A stretch of DNA of 64,000 nt from JADLGL01 sp963732865 (GCA_963732865.1 CAVTBC010000004.1:248001-312000), one strand, 5' to 3'. Shown: positions 17,977-27,671, counted from the stretch's first letter. Numbers and translations are program-made. The notes: generated by a model not told the origin, from the sequence alone.

Positions 17977-18059
17977 ATAGACGACGGCAGCGTAGAGGAC
18001 GAAAACTGGAAGAATGACAATGAGATAGCCGGTGCGCTCTGCCAGGCCGGTCTGCTCGA

Positions 18060-18187
18060 ATTCGGATGTAGAATGCAGCGATGACCGCCGCCGCCGTCAT
18101 CGCCAGGTCATGCAGCAGCACGAGGCTGGTTCGAGGCGTTAAGCGCGGTATTGAACGAACCGTCCGCGACCACAGCGTCGAAAGCAT
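18060..18187 (-). pseudogene. Frameshifted N-terminal piece of the FlaA1/WbpM-type dehydratase
   Basis: From the ATG at 18187 about 42 codons read 'RTSLVLLHDLAMTAAAVI' and 'AAFYIR', the usual first transmembrane helix of this family. At the GAATTC at about 18058-18063 the homologous sequence continues (FEQTGLAERTGYLI...) in the next frame, which runs into the CDS ending at 16255. One extra base explains it. It may be an assembly error or a true null mutation. Confidence 0.85.
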
Positions 18188-18353
18188 TACAGTCCCTTCG
18201 AGGTTGGCCCGCCGTGCCGAGCCTCAGGGTTCTCTCTAACCTTCGGATCAAAGAGTGATATCTGCGGGCTTGCGCAAATGGAAGCGCTAAGGTGCGACTT
18301 GCCCCGGAACGCAAGGCTTGGTCGAAGGTGTTGACGGATATCAGGAGGCGCAG

Positions 18354-19277
18354 ATGACGACGGGCCGCGTGCTGCTGACGGGCGCGACCGGCTTCATCGG
18401 ACAGGGCCTGGTGCCAGCCCTCAGCGCCGCCGGCTATCGTGTGCGGGTGGCGACCCGCGCCTTCGCCACAATGCCCGAAGCGGTGGAGAGCGCCGTGGTC
18501 GGCGACCTGCGCAAGCCGGTCAATCTCACCGAGGCGCTACGTGATGTCGACTTTGTCGTGCACAGCGCCGGACTTGCCCATTCGGCGGCCGGGCTCGACG
18601 AGGAGACCTATCGTGAGATCAATGCCGGGGTAACGGCGATCCTCGCCAAGGCGGCCCGGCAGGCGGGCGTCAAACGGTTCGTGCTCTTGTCCTCGATCCG
18701 GGCGCAGACCGGGCCGCAGGCTGAGGGCGTGGTTACCGAATCCATACCCGCCCGGCCGATCGACGCCTATGGCCGGTCGAAGCTTGAGGGCGAGCAATTG
18801 CTTGCCGAGGCCGATATTCCCGCCGTGATCTTCCGCCCGGTGCTGGTCCACGGTCCGGGCATGCGCTTCAACATGGCGGCCCTGCTGGGGCTGGCGCAGT
18901 CGCGCTGGCCATTGCCGCTGGGCGGCTTTCGCGCCAAGCGGTCAATTCTTGCCCGGGAGCATCTGGCGGATGCTGTGCTTCTGGCGCTGGCATCGAAAGC
19001 GATGGCGGGCGAAACCTATCTCGTCGGCGACCCTGAGCCGCTGTCAGCGGCGGAAATGATCGCTGCCTTGCGCGCCGCCTGGCATCGCCGACCGGGATTG
19101 GTGACGTTGCCGCCGGGCTGGGTCGGGCTTGCCGGCCGTCTGGGAGGCCGTAAGGAACAGATCGACCGCCTGCGCCAACGCCTCGTCATCGACCCGGCAA
19201 AACTTCTTGCTGCGGGCTGGACGCCGCGCCGCTCCTCCATCGATGCGCTGATCGAAACGGCCCGGGCCTATGTCTGA
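18354..19277 (+). CDS. NAD-dependent epimerase/4-ketoreductase (WreQ/WbpV-like)
   Basis: This 307-residue extended SDR starts at the ATG at 18354 behind a perfect AGGAGG. It has TGATGFIGQGL at the N-terminus, 'LLSSIRAQ' and the catalytic YGRSKLEGE (YxxxK). Short epimerase-like enzymes of this type reduce the 4-keto group of UDP-4-keto-6-deoxy-sugars in QuiNAc or FucNAc synthesis. Next to the 4,6-dehydratase and the WecA-like transferase, this fits a QuiNAc initiation module. That role is inference. The stop overlaps the next gene's start by 8 bp. Confidence 0.88.
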   Translation: MTTGRVLLTGATGFIGQGLVPALSAAGYRVRVATRAFATMPEAVESAVVGDLRKPVNLTEALRDVDFVVHSAGLAHSAAGLDEETYREINAGVTAILAKAARQAGVKRFVLLSSIRAQTGPQAEGVVTESIPARPIDAYGRSKLEGEQLLAEADIPAVIFRPVLVHGPGMRFNMAALLGLAQSRWPLPLGGFRAKRSILAREHLADAVLLALASKAMAGETYLVGDPEPLSAAEMIAALRAAWHRRPGLVTLPPGWVGLAGRLGGRKEQIDRLRQRLVIDPAKLLAAGWTPRRSSIDALIETARAYV

Positions 19278-20403
19278 GCCGGGCGAGGGCAGGCTCCTTC
19301 TCTACGTCGTCAGCGAGGACTGGTTCTTCGCCTCGCATTTTCTGCCGATGGCCAGAACCGCCCAGAGCCTCGGCTTTGCCGTCGCCGTCGCCACGCGAAT
19401 CGGCAAACATTGCGATGTTCTTGAGGCTGCGGGATTGCGTGTCATCCCGGTCGATTTTGAGCGCGGCGGCGTCGGACTGCTCGCGATCATGCGGCAGGTC
19501 CGCATGCTGGCGGGCGTGATGCGAAAGGAACGTCCCGCCATCGTCCATTGCATCGCTCTGCGTTCGATCGTGCTTGGCGGGCTGGCGGCGCGGCGGGCGA
19601 AGGTGCCGGCACTGGTTGCGGCTGTCACCGGTCTCGGCCATCTGTGGGTGAGCCGCGGCATCGGCGCCGCGCTCGGCAGGGCAATCGTCCGCTGGCGGAT
19701 CCGCCGGCTGCGCGGCGCGCGCACGGTGTTTCTGTTCGAGAATCATGACGATCCCATCGAACTCGGGCTGGCGCAGGGACCGGACCGTCTCGCCTTCGTG
19801 CCGGGGGCTGGCGTCGATGCGACGCAGTTCCCGCCGTCGCCCGAGCCGGCATCGCCGCCGGTGCGTGCCGCCATCGTCGCGCGCATGCTGTGGGCGAAGG
19901 GGATCGGCACGGCGGTCGACGCGGTGCGGCAACTCCGCCGGGACAGTGTGCCGATCGAGCTTGATCTGTGGGGCGCGCCCGACCCTGCCAACCCTGCCTC
20001 GATCAGCGAGGCGGAACTCCAGCGCTGGAGCGAGGAACCCGGCATTAACTGGCTGGGCGTCAGCACCGATGTTGCCTCAGTCTGGCGGCAATCGCATATC
20101 GCACTCCTACCCAGCCATTACCGCGAAGGTCTGCCGCGGACCTTGATCGAGGCCATGGCCTCGGGGCGCCCCGTGATCACGACCGATGTGCCGGGTTGCC
20201 GCGAATTGGTGCGCGATGGCGTCGAGGGGCTGATCGTCCCAAAGGAAGATCCGGCGGCGCTGGCCGAGGCGCTCCGGCGGCTCGTCGGCGATGCGGAAGC
20301 GCGGCGGGAAATGGGCGCGTCGGCGCTCACCCGCTTCCGCGAGGGCTACACCGCGGACGTCGTGGCGGACCGGATTACCGATCTCTATCGCGGCCTGTCC
20401 TAG
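19270..20403 (+). CDS. Glycosyltransferase family 4 (GT-B)
   Basis: This 377-residue cytoplasmic or membrane-peripheral glycosyltransferase has an N-terminal Glyco_trans_4-like domain (VVSEDWFFASHFLPMA...). The C-terminal Glycos_transf_1 domain has 'ALLPSHYREGLPRTLIEAMA' and SGRPVITTDVPGCREL, the E-x7-E donor-binding region. Enzymes of this WbpT/WbpH-like shape typically add the second sugar on the initiating amino-sugar. It overlaps the upstream reductase gene, indicating co-translation, and converges on the WecA-like gene with a 4-bp overlap. Confidence 0.9.
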   Translation: MSEPGEGRLLLYVVSEDWFFASHFLPMARTAQSLGFAVAVATRIGKHCDVLEAAGLRVIPVDFERGGVGLLAIMRQVRMLAGVMRKERPAIVHCIALRSIVLGGLAARRAKVPALVAAVTGLGHLWVSRGIGAALGRAIVRWRIRRLRGARTVFLFENHDDPIELGLAQGPDRLAFVPGAGVDATQFPPSPEPASPPVRAAIVARMLWAKGIGTAVDAVRQLRRDSVPIELDLWGAPDPANPASISEAELQRWSEEPGINWLGVSTDVASVWRQSHIALLPSHYREGLPRTLIEAMASGRPVITTDVPGCRELVRDGVEGLIVPKEDPAALAEALRRLVGDAEARREMGASALTRFREGYTADVVADRITDLYRGLS

Positions 20404-21398
20404 CCCGGCCTTGGCCCGCCCCAGCGGAACCAGGCGGTGAGGCCGGCGGCGAGGACGATGGCGACAGCGGTAACCGCTACCGGCGCCTGTGGTGATAGCC
20501 ATGCGAGATCGAAGAGCAAGACGCCGACGCCGACCACGGCATTGGTCACAGTGCGGTGAGGGACGCCGCGATCGACGGCTGCCTGATAGGCGTGGTCGCG
20601 ATGCGCGGTGGCCAGGGGCCGGCGCCGGACCAGCCGCATCAGCAGCGTCGAACTGGCGTCGAGGACGAAATACATCGGCAGGATCAGCGCCGCGGCCAGG
20701 AAGCCTGCACCGGCCGCCTGGATCAGCAGCCAGCCGAGGACGAAGCCGAGACCGGCGCTTCCCGCATCGCCCATGAAGAGGCGCGCGGGATGCCAGTTGT
20801 AGATGAGGAAGCCTGCTGCGGCGGCGGTCACGATCACCGCCGGCAACGCGCCATCGGCAATTGCCAACTGCAGCAGGGACAGGCCGACAAGGCCAATGCC
20901 GATGGTGACGGCCTGACCCGCAGCTATGCCGTCAATGCCGTCCATGAAATTGAAGAGATTGATGAACCAGAGCCAGGCAAGACCGAGAAGGAAGCGATCG
21001 AGCCAGACGGGAAGGCCGCCGGCGAGGATCGGCGTGTCGGTTTGCATGCTGGCTAGTACCGCCGCGACGGAAACGGCCTGCAGCAGAAGCCGGAGCCAGA
21101 AGGGCAGCGGTTTGAGGTCGTCGGCGAAGGAGATGCCGACCACAACGATGATCCCGACCAAGAGCGCCCAGGGCACCGTGCCGTCGATTGTTGCGACAGC
21201 AGCGAGGCCAATCAGGACAACCAGCATGAAGCCGATGCCGCCGCCGCGCGGGACCGGTGTCTTGTGGCTCGATCGCTTGTTGGGCTGATCAAGGACTTTG
21301 CGCCGGGCCAGCCATGTCAGTGCAAACCCTGACAAGGCGACGGAGCCGGCAAAGGCGCCGACGGCGATCGAAATCAGGACGATGGCCGATGGCGCCAT
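20400..21398 (-). CDS. WecA/WbpL/MraY-family undecaprenyl-phosphate sugar-1-phosphate transferase
   Basis: This 332-residue polytopic enzyme starts at the ATG at 21398 after an AAGGGGGG site. It has about 10 TM segments. The family motifs are 'KRSSHKTPVPRGGGIGF', 'FADDLKPLPFWLRL' (DD), 'FNFMDGIDGIAAGQ' (catalytic D) and 'MGDAGSAGLGFVLG'; the His-rich loop is HRDHAYQ. The enzyme transfers an N-acetylamino-sugar-1-phosphate to undecaprenyl phosphate and so starts O-antigen synthesis. By analogy with R. etli WreU the sugar may be QuiNAc. Confidence 0.92.
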   Translation of the reverse strand: MAPSAIVLISIAVGAFAGSVALSGFALTWLARRKVLDQPNKRSSHKTPVPRGGGIGFMLVVLIGLAAVATIDGTVPWALLVGIIVVVGISFADDLKPLPFWLRLLLQAVSVAAVLASMQTDTPILAGGLPVWLDRFLLGLAWLWFINLFNFMDGIDGIAAGQAVTIGIGLVGLSLLQLAIADGALPAVIVTAAAAGFLIYNWHPARLFMGDAGSAGLGFVLGWLLIQAAGAGFLAAALILPMYFVLDASSTLLMRLVRRRPLATAHRDHAYQAAVDRGVPHRTVTNAVVGVGVLLFDLAWLSPQAPVAVTAVAIVLAAGLTAWFRWGGPRPG

Positions 21399-21489
21399 TG
21401 GCCCCCCTTGAGCCCGCTGTCTCAAGTCAATACGAGACACACGCGGTACGCGCTGCTGCCCCCGTCTCGACTAATCTGAGGAACGCGGT

Positions 21490-22149
21490 TTGTCTGCCAC
21501 TTCCTGCATCATTTTCGACTGTGACGGCGTGCTCGTCGATAGCGAGCTTATCGCCGCGCGCGTCGCGGCAGAGTGTTTCACGGCCGCGGGGGCCGCCATC
21601 AGCGCCGACGAGATGATCGCGCGATTCACCGGGGTCACCGCAACGAAGGTGACGGAAACGGTGTTTGCCGAACGCGGCGTCACTCCGCCTGTCGATGCAA
21701 CGGTGCAGCGGCGTGAGGCGATCATGGCGGCGCTGGAGCGCGAAGTGCGGCCGATGGCGGGCATCGACGATGCGCTCGGCGCGATCGGCCTCGCCAAATG
21801 CGTCGCCTCGTCCAGCCATCCGGACCGCATTGCCCTGACGCTGCGCGTCACCGGCCTGTCGCACCATTTCGGTGAAGACGTCTTCAGCGCCTTCGAAGTG
21901 AAACACGGCAAGCCGGCGCCGGATCTCTTTCTGCTCGCCGCAAGCCGGATGAACGCCGATCCGGCGAATTGCATCGTTATCGAAGATTCGGTGGCCGGGG
22001 TCAGCGCCGGGATAGCGGCCGGCATGCGCGTTGTCGGTTTCGTCGGCGGCAGTCATTGCCTGCCGGACTTGGCGGCGCGGCTCGGTGCGGCCGGCGCCGA
22101 AATCGTCATCGATCACATGCGCGACCTTCGGGCAGCGCTGGGCGGCTAG
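21490..22149 (+). CDS. HAD-superfamily hydrolase, beta-phosphoglucomutase/phosphatase subfamily
   Basis: This 219-residue enzyme starts at a TTG at 21490, a few bases after GAGGA. HAD motif I is FDCDGVLVDSE, motif II is SSSHPDR, motif III is the lysine in FEVKHGKPAPD and motif IV is IEDSVAGVSAG. The cap domain is alpha-helical. The family acts on small sugar phosphates. In this locus a phosphatase step of sugar precursor synthesis is plausible, for example the ulosonate-9-phosphate type that follows a NeuB-like condensation. That is inference. Confidence 0.88.
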   Translation: MSATSCIIFDCDGVLVDSELIAARVAAECFTAAGAAISADEMIARFTGVTATKVTETVFAERGVTPPVDATVQRREAIMAALEREVRPMAGIDDALGAIGLAKCVASSSHPDRIALTLRVTGLSHHFGEDVFSAFEVKHGKPAPDLFLLAASRMNADPANCIVIEDSVAGVSAGIAAGMRVVGFVGGSHCLPDLAARLGAAGAEIVIDHMRDLRAALGG

Positions 22150-23261
22150 CCGTCGGTTTCGGTCTCCAAGGCGATGGAGCGAAGCGTTTCGGCAAATTCG
22201 CCGATACTGTTCGCGGTTTCGCCATTGGCGGCCGCCGTACCGAGACGCGCCAGCAGCGCCGGATCGGCGGCGAGTTGCGCTAGGCAATCCGCCAATGCTG
22301 CCGCCGTCACGGCTTTGGCGACCAAGCCGTCGATCCCATCGCGCACCTGCTCGATGAGGCCGCCGACCGGCGTGGCGACGATCGGCAGGCCGACACCCTG
22401 CGCCGCGGCGGCGACGCCAGATTGGCTGGCCTCGACATAGGGGAGGGCGAGGACGTCATAGCCGGCGAGGATGGGACCAATCTCGACATGCTCGATCCAG
22501 CGGTTGACGATTGTGGCGCCGAGGCCGGTCAGGCGCTTCTCGAGGCCCGCGATCGACCCTTCGCCATAGACGCCGAGCCTGACCGCAACGCCGCGTTTCC
22601 GTAGAATCTCGACAGCGGAGACGAGGAGGTTGAGGCCCTTATAGGCCATGATGCGGCCGAGAAAGGCGATACGCAAAGGCCCATCGCCACGCGGCGGCGT
22701 ATGCCCGCCATAGGCGATGACCGGATGCGGGATGGTGACGATCCGCTCCGGCGCGATGCCACGTTCCCCGGCGAGGCGGTTGGCGACGGCGCGGCTCAGG
22801 GTAACGACCCGGTCGGCATAGACGAGGTCGCGCAGCAGCCAGTTCTGCACGCGGCCGGTGCGATCGCCGGGATGGGCGGCCGCGTCGTGGATGACGACGA
22901 CATAGCGGATCGGCAGGCGGCGCAGGCGCCGGCCAAGGAGCGGCGTCCAGACATGAGACATCAAAACGACGACGGCGGCGAAGTCTTCCCGCCGCAGCCG
23001 CCGGATGAGTTTGCTGCTCTGGCGGCGGAAGGCGGGCCAGCGTGTGACGGCGCCGATGCCGCGCGAAAAAGTTGTGAATGGCCAAGTCGCCGGCGCTAGA
23101 GCGGTCAGCTCGCGGGCCAGTTCATTGCCGGTTGAAAAGGAAACGGCGCTTGCGAGGTCAGGCCGTTCGTGAATGTGCCGCGCGATCTCCAGGGCGATCC
23201 AGCTCAGCGATCCGCGCCGACCCCAGTAGATGAAGAGGACCTTACCCTTGGTTTCGCTCAC
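22146..23261 (-). CDS. Glycosyltransferase family 4 (group 1)
   Basis: The 371 residues start at a GTG at 23261 ('SETKGKVLFIYWGRRGSLSW'), behind an AAGGGA site; the frame's extension to 23540 is not protein-like. The C-terminal Glycos_transf_1 domain shows 'IAFLGRIMAYKGLNLLVSAV', 'DVLALPYVEASQSGVAAAA' and 'GLPIVATPVGGLIEQV'. This is a GT-B cytoplasmic enzyme adding one O-antigen residue, of unknown specificity. Its 3' end overlaps the HAD gene by 4 bp. Confidence 0.88.
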   Translation of the reverse strand: MSETKGKVLFIYWGRRGSLSWIALEIARHIHERPDLASAVSFSTGNELARELTALAPATWPFTTFSRGIGAVTRWPAFRRQSSKLIRRLRREDFAAVVVLMSHVWTPLLGRRLRRLPIRYVVVIHDAAAHPGDRTGRVQNWLLRDLVYADRVVTLSRAVANRLAGERGIAPERIVTIPHPVIAYGGHTPPRGDGPLRIAFLGRIMAYKGLNLLVSAVEILRKRGVAVRLGVYGEGSIAGLEKRLTGLGATIVNRWIEHVEIGPILAGYDVLALPYVEASQSGVAAAAQGVGLPIVATPVGGLIEQVRDGIDGLVAKAVTAAALADCLAQLAADPALLARLGTAAANGETANSIGEFAETLRSIALETETDG

Positions 23262-23508
23262 AAATTGGAATTTCCCTTGAGCCCGGCCACAATCTCCATA
23301 GCCTGCCGGTTTCCTCCGCGGCAAACATTGCCGGCAAGCTGTCGCAATACGGCAACGGTGCCCGGCGATTCTGACGGGGCAGTTTGGGTTTGCCCGATAG
23401 ATGCCCGAATCGCCCGGTTCGACTGAACCGATCGCATTCGCGGAACGTTGATATCGCCCGCGGATTCGGTTAGCTCCAAAGGGTCCTTCTGGGCGGGGGA
23501 AAGACGGA

Positions 23509-24585
23509 ATGAGGCCAATGCAACGAAGCGAACTGACCATTGATGGTGTGCGCGTGGGCGACGAAACGCCCTGCTATGTGATCGCGGAGATCGGTCACAA
23601 CCACCAGGGTGACGTCGAAAAGTGCAAACAGTTGTTCGATGCAGCCAAGGATTGCGGGGCCAACGCGGTCAAGCTGCAGAAGCGGGATAACAAATCGCTC
23701 TTCACGCGCGTGATGTATGCCAGCCCCTATGCGTCCGACCACGCCTTTGGCGACACCTACGGAACGCATCGCGAGGCCCTGGAATTCGGCCGCGAGGAGT
23801 ATGTCGAGCTGATGGCTTATGCCGAGGAAATCGGCATCACCTTCTTCAGCACGGCGTTCGATATTGCCAGCGCCGACTTCCTGGCCGAGCTCGACGTGCC
23901 GGCCTACAAGATCGCCTCCGGCGATTTGAAATCGATCCCGCTCCTCCGCCACGTCGCGGAGATCGGCAAACCGATCATCATCTCGACCGGCGGCGGCAGC
24001 ATGGAAGATGTGCGCCGCGCCTATGAGACGATCATGCCTATCAACCAACAGCTGTGCATCATGCAGTGCACGGCCGGCTATCCGCCCGAATTTTCGGAGC
24101 TCAATCTGCGCGTCATCGAAACCTTTCGCGACGCGTTCCCGGATACGGTGATCGGATTCTCGTCGCATGACAGTGGCATATCGATGCCGCTGATCGCTTA
24201 CATGCTCGGCGCGCGGATGGTGGAGAAGCACTTCACCCTCAATCGCGCGATGAAGGGCAGCGACCATGCCTTCTCGCTGGAGCCGCCGGGACTGCGCCGG
24301 CTCGTCCGCGACCTCAACCGGACGATCGAATCGCTCGGCGACGGCGTGAAGCGGACCTATCCGAGCGAGGAGAAGCCGCTCTACAAGATGGCGAAGAAGC
24401 TCGTCGCGGTCCGCGATCTGCCGGGCGGGCATGTGATCACCGATTCCGACATCGCCATGAAGACGCCGAATGACGGCCTCTCACCGCTGCACTATGACGA
24501 TCTCATCGGGCGCCGGCTGGTGTCGCCGATGAAGGCGGAAGAAGGCTTCGCGCTCGAAAACACGGTTGCTGCGTCCGCGGCCTGA
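23509..24585 (+). CDS. neuB: NeuB-family nonulosonic (sialic-like) acid synthase
   Basis: This 358-residue enzyme condenses phosphoenolpyruvate with a hexosamine-type aldose to make a nonulosonic acid. The TIM barrel carries 'YVIAEIGHNHQGDVEKC', KLQKRDNKSLF, 'YKIASGDLKSIPLL' and 'IGFSSHDSG'; a C-terminal SAF (antifreeze-like) domain follows (AVRDLPGGHVITDSDI). Both parts define the NeuB/SpsE family. ATGs at 23509 and 23518 are both possible; GGGGGAAAG fits the first. No NeuC-type epimerase lies nearby, so the acid is probably not simple Neu5Ac. Confidence 0.9.
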   Translation: MRPMQRSELTIDGVRVGDETPCYVIAEIGHNHQGDVEKCKQLFDAAKDCGANAVKLQKRDNKSLFTRVMYASPYASDHAFGDTYGTHREALEFGREEYVELMAYAEEIGITFFSTAFDIASADFLAELDVPAYKIASGDLKSIPLLRHVAEIGKPIIISTGGGSMEDVRRAYETIMPINQQLCIMQCTAGYPPEFSELNLRVIETFRDAFPDTVIGFSSHDSGISMPLIAYMLGARMVEKHFTLNRAMKGSDHAFSLEPPGLRRLVRDLNRTIESLGDGVKRTYPSEEKPLYKMAKKLVAVRDLPGGHVITDSDIAMKTPNDGLSPLHYDDLIGRRLVSPMKAEEGFALENTVAASAA

Positions 24586-24654
24586 CCGGGACGGGCGAAC
24601 CGTCGCAATCTCGCGGAGGGCGGCAATCGCCCTCCGGCAATCTCGCCGGGTGGG

Positions 24655-25446
24655 ATGTCAGACAATCCTTTCGATCTGACCGATCGGGTCATCGCGCTGA
24701 CCGGCGGCAACGGGCAGTTGGGGCGCGCCTTCGTCGATCGCCTTCTGGCGGCCGGCGCCAAGGTGGCCGTGATCGATTTCGCCGGGGATCATCTGCCGAC
24801 CCATGACAATGTGCGGCTTTACCGCGCCGACGTCACCAACCGCGATGCGCTCGAAGAAACGCTGGCGACGATCACCGCCGACTGGGGCCGCCCAGACGGC
24901 CTCGTCAACGCGGCCGCACTCGATTCGCCGCCGAACGCGCCGGCTGGCGAGAACGGGCCGTTCGAGACCTACCCCGAGGAAAGTTTCGACCGGGTCATGT
25001 CGGTCAACGTCAAGGGCGTCTTCCTGTGCTGTCAGGTGTTCGGCGCGGCGATGGCCGAGGCGAAGCGTGGCTCCATCGTCAACATCGCGTCGATTTACGG
25101 GATGGTGTCGCCCGACCAGGGCCTTTACGCCTATCGCCGCGAACGTGGCGAGGAGTTCTACAAGCCGGTGGCCTATTCGGTGTCCAAGTCCGCGCTCTAC
25201 AATCTGACCCGGTATCTGGCGACCTACTGGGGCGCGGCCGGTGTGCGGGTGAACACGCTCACCTTTGCCGGCGTTGCAGCCGGCCAGGACCCGGAATTCC
25301 TCAAGCGCTATCATGCCAAGGTGCCGCTCGGCCGGATGGCGCGCGCCGACGAGTGCGCCAATACGGTGCAGTTCCTTCTGTCCGACGCCGCGTCCTATGT
25401 GACGGGGTCCAATCTCGTGGTCGATGGGGGCTTCACCGCATGGTGA
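24655..25446 (+). CDS. SDR-family oxidoreductase
   Basis: This 263-residue classical short-chain dehydrogenase has TGGNGQLGRAF for cofactor binding, VNAAA, 'IVNIASIYGMVSPDQGLY' and catalytic YSVSK; it ends with the usual 'GSNLVVDGGFTAW'. Enzymes very like this occur beside neuA/neuB genes in sugar clusters. It overlaps the following aldehyde dehydrogenase start by 7 bp. The likely substrate is a sugar or keto-acid intermediate, but this is not demonstrable. Confidence 0.9.
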   Translation: MSDNPFDLTDRVIALTGGNGQLGRAFVDRLLAAGAKVAVIDFAGDHLPTHDNVRLYRADVTNRDALEETLATITADWGRPDGLVNAAALDSPPNAPAGENGPFETYPEESFDRVMSVNVKGVFLCCQVFGAAMAEAKRGSIVNIASIYGMVSPDQGLYAYRRERGEEFYKPVAYSVSKSALYNLTRYLATYWGAAGVRVNTLTFAGVAAGQDPEFLKRYHAKVPLGRMARADECANTVQFLLSDAASYVTGSNLVVDGGFTAW

Positions 25447-26922
25447 CGGGTGCCGATGCGGCAGCAGCCTCCCGCCTGAGCAACTGGATCGCCGGCCACG
25501 CCGTGCCCGCCGATTCGGGCGCCTATTTCGAGAAGCGTTCGCCGCATGACGGCCGTCTTCTGTCGCTGGCGCCACGCTCCGGCGAAGCCGATGTCGACAT
25601 GGCCGTCCGCGACGCCAAGGCCGCTCAGCCCGGTTGGGCGGATGTGCCTCCGGTCCAGCGCGGCGCGATCCTGCACCGCATCGCCAACGCTCTTGAGGCG
25701 CGGATCGACGAGATCGCGGCTGTCGTCGCGGTCGAGACGGGTAAGTCCTTCAGCGAGGCCAAGGGCGAGACCGGCGGCGGCATCGCCCTGGCGCGCTTCT
25801 ACGCCGGCGAAGGACAGCGCCTTTACGGCCGCACCACGACCTCGGGCACGGCGGGCAAATACGCCATGACCGTCCGCCGGCCGTGCGGCGTCGCTGGCCT
25901 CATCGTCCCCGCCAATACGCCGATCGCCAATCTCTGCTGGAAGACATTTCCGGCGCTGATCTGCGGCAACAGTGTGGTGCTGAAGAGCGCCGAGGAATCG
26001 CCGGGCACCGCCGATCTCTTCGCCGAGATCCTGCACGACACCGACCTGCCGCCCGGCGTCTTCAATGTCGTCCATGGTTTCGGCACCGAGGCGGGCGTGC
26101 CGCTGGTCGAGCATCCGAATGTCGATGTGATCTCATTCACCGGCTCGACGGCCGTCGGCAGGTGGATCGGCGAAGTCTGCGGCCGGATGATGCGCAAGGT
26201 CTCGCTCGAACTCGGCGGCAAGAACCCGCTCGTCGTCTGCGATGACGCCGATCTCGACAACGCCGTCCGTTGGACGTGCCTGTCGGCCTTCTCCAATGCC
26301 GGGCAGCGCTGCGCCTCGGGCAGTCGGATTATCGTCTTCGAGGCGGTCTATGACGCCTTCCGGGACAAGTTGCTGGAGGCCGTCGATAAGCTGAAGGTCG
26401 GTCCGAGCGACGACGGATGATTTCGGTCCAGTGATCAACGAGCGTCAGTTGGAAGCGATGTTGGCCGCGGTCGAGATCGCCCGCGATAATGGCGCGACCG
26501 TGCTGGCGGGCGGCGAGCGCTTAACCGATCCGGCGCATGCAGCCGGCTGGTACATCGCGCCGACGGTCATCGAAGGCGCCGGGCCCAAGGACGAACTGTC
26601 GGTCAAGGAACTATTCGGTCCGGTGGCCTGCCTCTATTGCGTGCCGGGCTATGAGGCCGCGCTGGCGATGGCCAATGATTCGCCCTACGGCCTTACCGCG
26701 TCGATCCACACGGCCAACGTCGATCGCGCCATCGACTTCGCGCACCGGGTCCGGGCAGGCGTCGCCGTGGTCAATGCCGGCACCTATGGCTCCGAGCCGC
26801 ACATGCCGTTCGGCGGGGTCGGCCAGTCGGGCAACGGGACGCGCGAGCCGGGCACGGAGGCGTTGGACATCTATTCCAACCTCAAGGACATCTACATCGT
26901 CACCGATCCGGCGCGGACCTAG
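25440..26922 (+). pseudogene. Aldehyde dehydrogenase, interrupted by a one-base frameshift
   Basis: The ATG at 25440 begins a typical NAD(P)-dependent aldehyde dehydrogenase. 'ETGKSFSEAKGET', FTGSTAVGR, the catalytic Glu in LELGGKNPLV and the catalytic Cys in NAGQRCASGSR are all in the first frame, which stops at 26420. The homologous sequence continues one frame over ('DFGPVINERQLEAML' to 26922). GACGACGG at about 26410-26417 has one G too many; without it VGPSDDDDFGPVINE would read through. The reconstructed length is about 493 aa, normal for the family. It lies between the SDR and neuA genes in an apparent operon. Confidence 0.85.
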
Positions 26923-26927
26923 GCGCG

Positions 26928-27671
26928 ATGCCCAGCGTCGTCGCCCTCATTCCGGCGCGGTCAGGTTCGCAGCGCGTCATCGACAAGAACATCCGTCCGC
27001 TGGCCGGTCATCCGACCATCGCCTTCACGATCGCCGCGGCGAAAGCGAGCGGCGTCTTCGACGCCGTGATCGTCTCCACCGACAGCGAACGCTACGCCGC
27101 TATCGCCCGCCATTATGGCGCCGAGGTACCGGCGCTGCGGTCGGCCGACATCGCCACGGCGACGTCGCCCGACATCGCCTGGGTGCAGCAATCGCTGAAC
27201 CTTCTGGAGGCGAACGGGCGTTCGTTCGACGCATTCTCGATCCTGCGACCGACAAGCCCGTTCCGCTTGCCGGAAACGATCCGCCGGGCCTGGGATGCCT
27301 TCCTCGCCGAGGAGGGCGTCGACAGCCTTCGCGCCGTCGAGAAGGTCAGCCAGCATCCGGGCAAGATGTGGGTTGTTCGGGGCCACCGCATGACGCCGCT
27401 GATGCCGCTATCCCCGGCCGAGCAGCCTTGGCACTCAACGCAGATGGCGGCGCTGCCGGAAGTCTATGTGCAGAACGCCAGCCTGGAGATCGCCTGGACG
27501 CGGGTCGCCAAGGAGGGAACGATCGCCGGCCAGGTGCTGATGCCGTTCCTAACCGAGGGGAGCGAGGGCTTGGACGTCAATACCGAGTATGATTTCTGGT
27601 ATTGCGAGCAATTGGCGGCGCGCGGCGAGGCGCGCCTGCCCGAGGTTCCGCAGGAGCCGTTTTTCGGCTGA
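26928..27671 (+). CDS. neuA: Acylneuraminate cytidylyltransferase-like protein (CMP-ulosonic acid synthetase)
   Basis: This 247-residue enzyme activates an ulosonic acid with CTP. The N-terminal nucleotide loop IPARSGSQR differs from the common IPARxGSK-R by Gln for Lys. Also present are 'VSTDSERYAAIARHYGAEVP', 'ILRPTSPFRLPETI' and the C-terminal 'GLDVNTEYDFWYCEQL' metal-binding Asp region. It follows the aldehyde dehydrogenase by 5 bp and pairs with the NeuB-like synthase. Confidence 0.9.
   Translation: MPSVVALIPARSGSQRVIDKNIRPLAGHPTIAFTIAAAKASGVFDAVIVSTDSERYAAIARHYGAEVPALRSADIATATSPDIAWVQQSLNLLEANGRSFDAFSILRPTSPFRLPETIRRAWDAFLAEEGVDSLRAVEKVSQHPGKMWVVRGHRMTPLMPLSPAEQPWHSTQMAALPEVYVQNASLEIAWTRVAKEGTIAGQVLMPFLTEGSEGLDVNTEYDFWYCEQLAARGEARLPEVPQEPFFG

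Noticed and set aside
18058..18063. Programmed frameshifting in the FlaA1-type gene
   Set aside because: No slippery heptamer or downstream structure is evident at CGAATTC. Similar shifts are spread over many unrelated genes, so error or mutation is simpler.
16885..18084. 399-codon plus-strand frame opposite the FlaA1-type gene
   Set aside because: Composition is that of an antisense frame (Arg/Asp/His-rich). The minus strand carries clear SDR motifs.
23509..27671. Classical sialic, pseudaminic or legionaminic acid pathway
   Set aside because: NeuB- and NeuA-like enzymes are present, but the diagnostic precursor genes (neuC, pseB/C/G/H, legF-type) are not; the accompanying enzymes differ.
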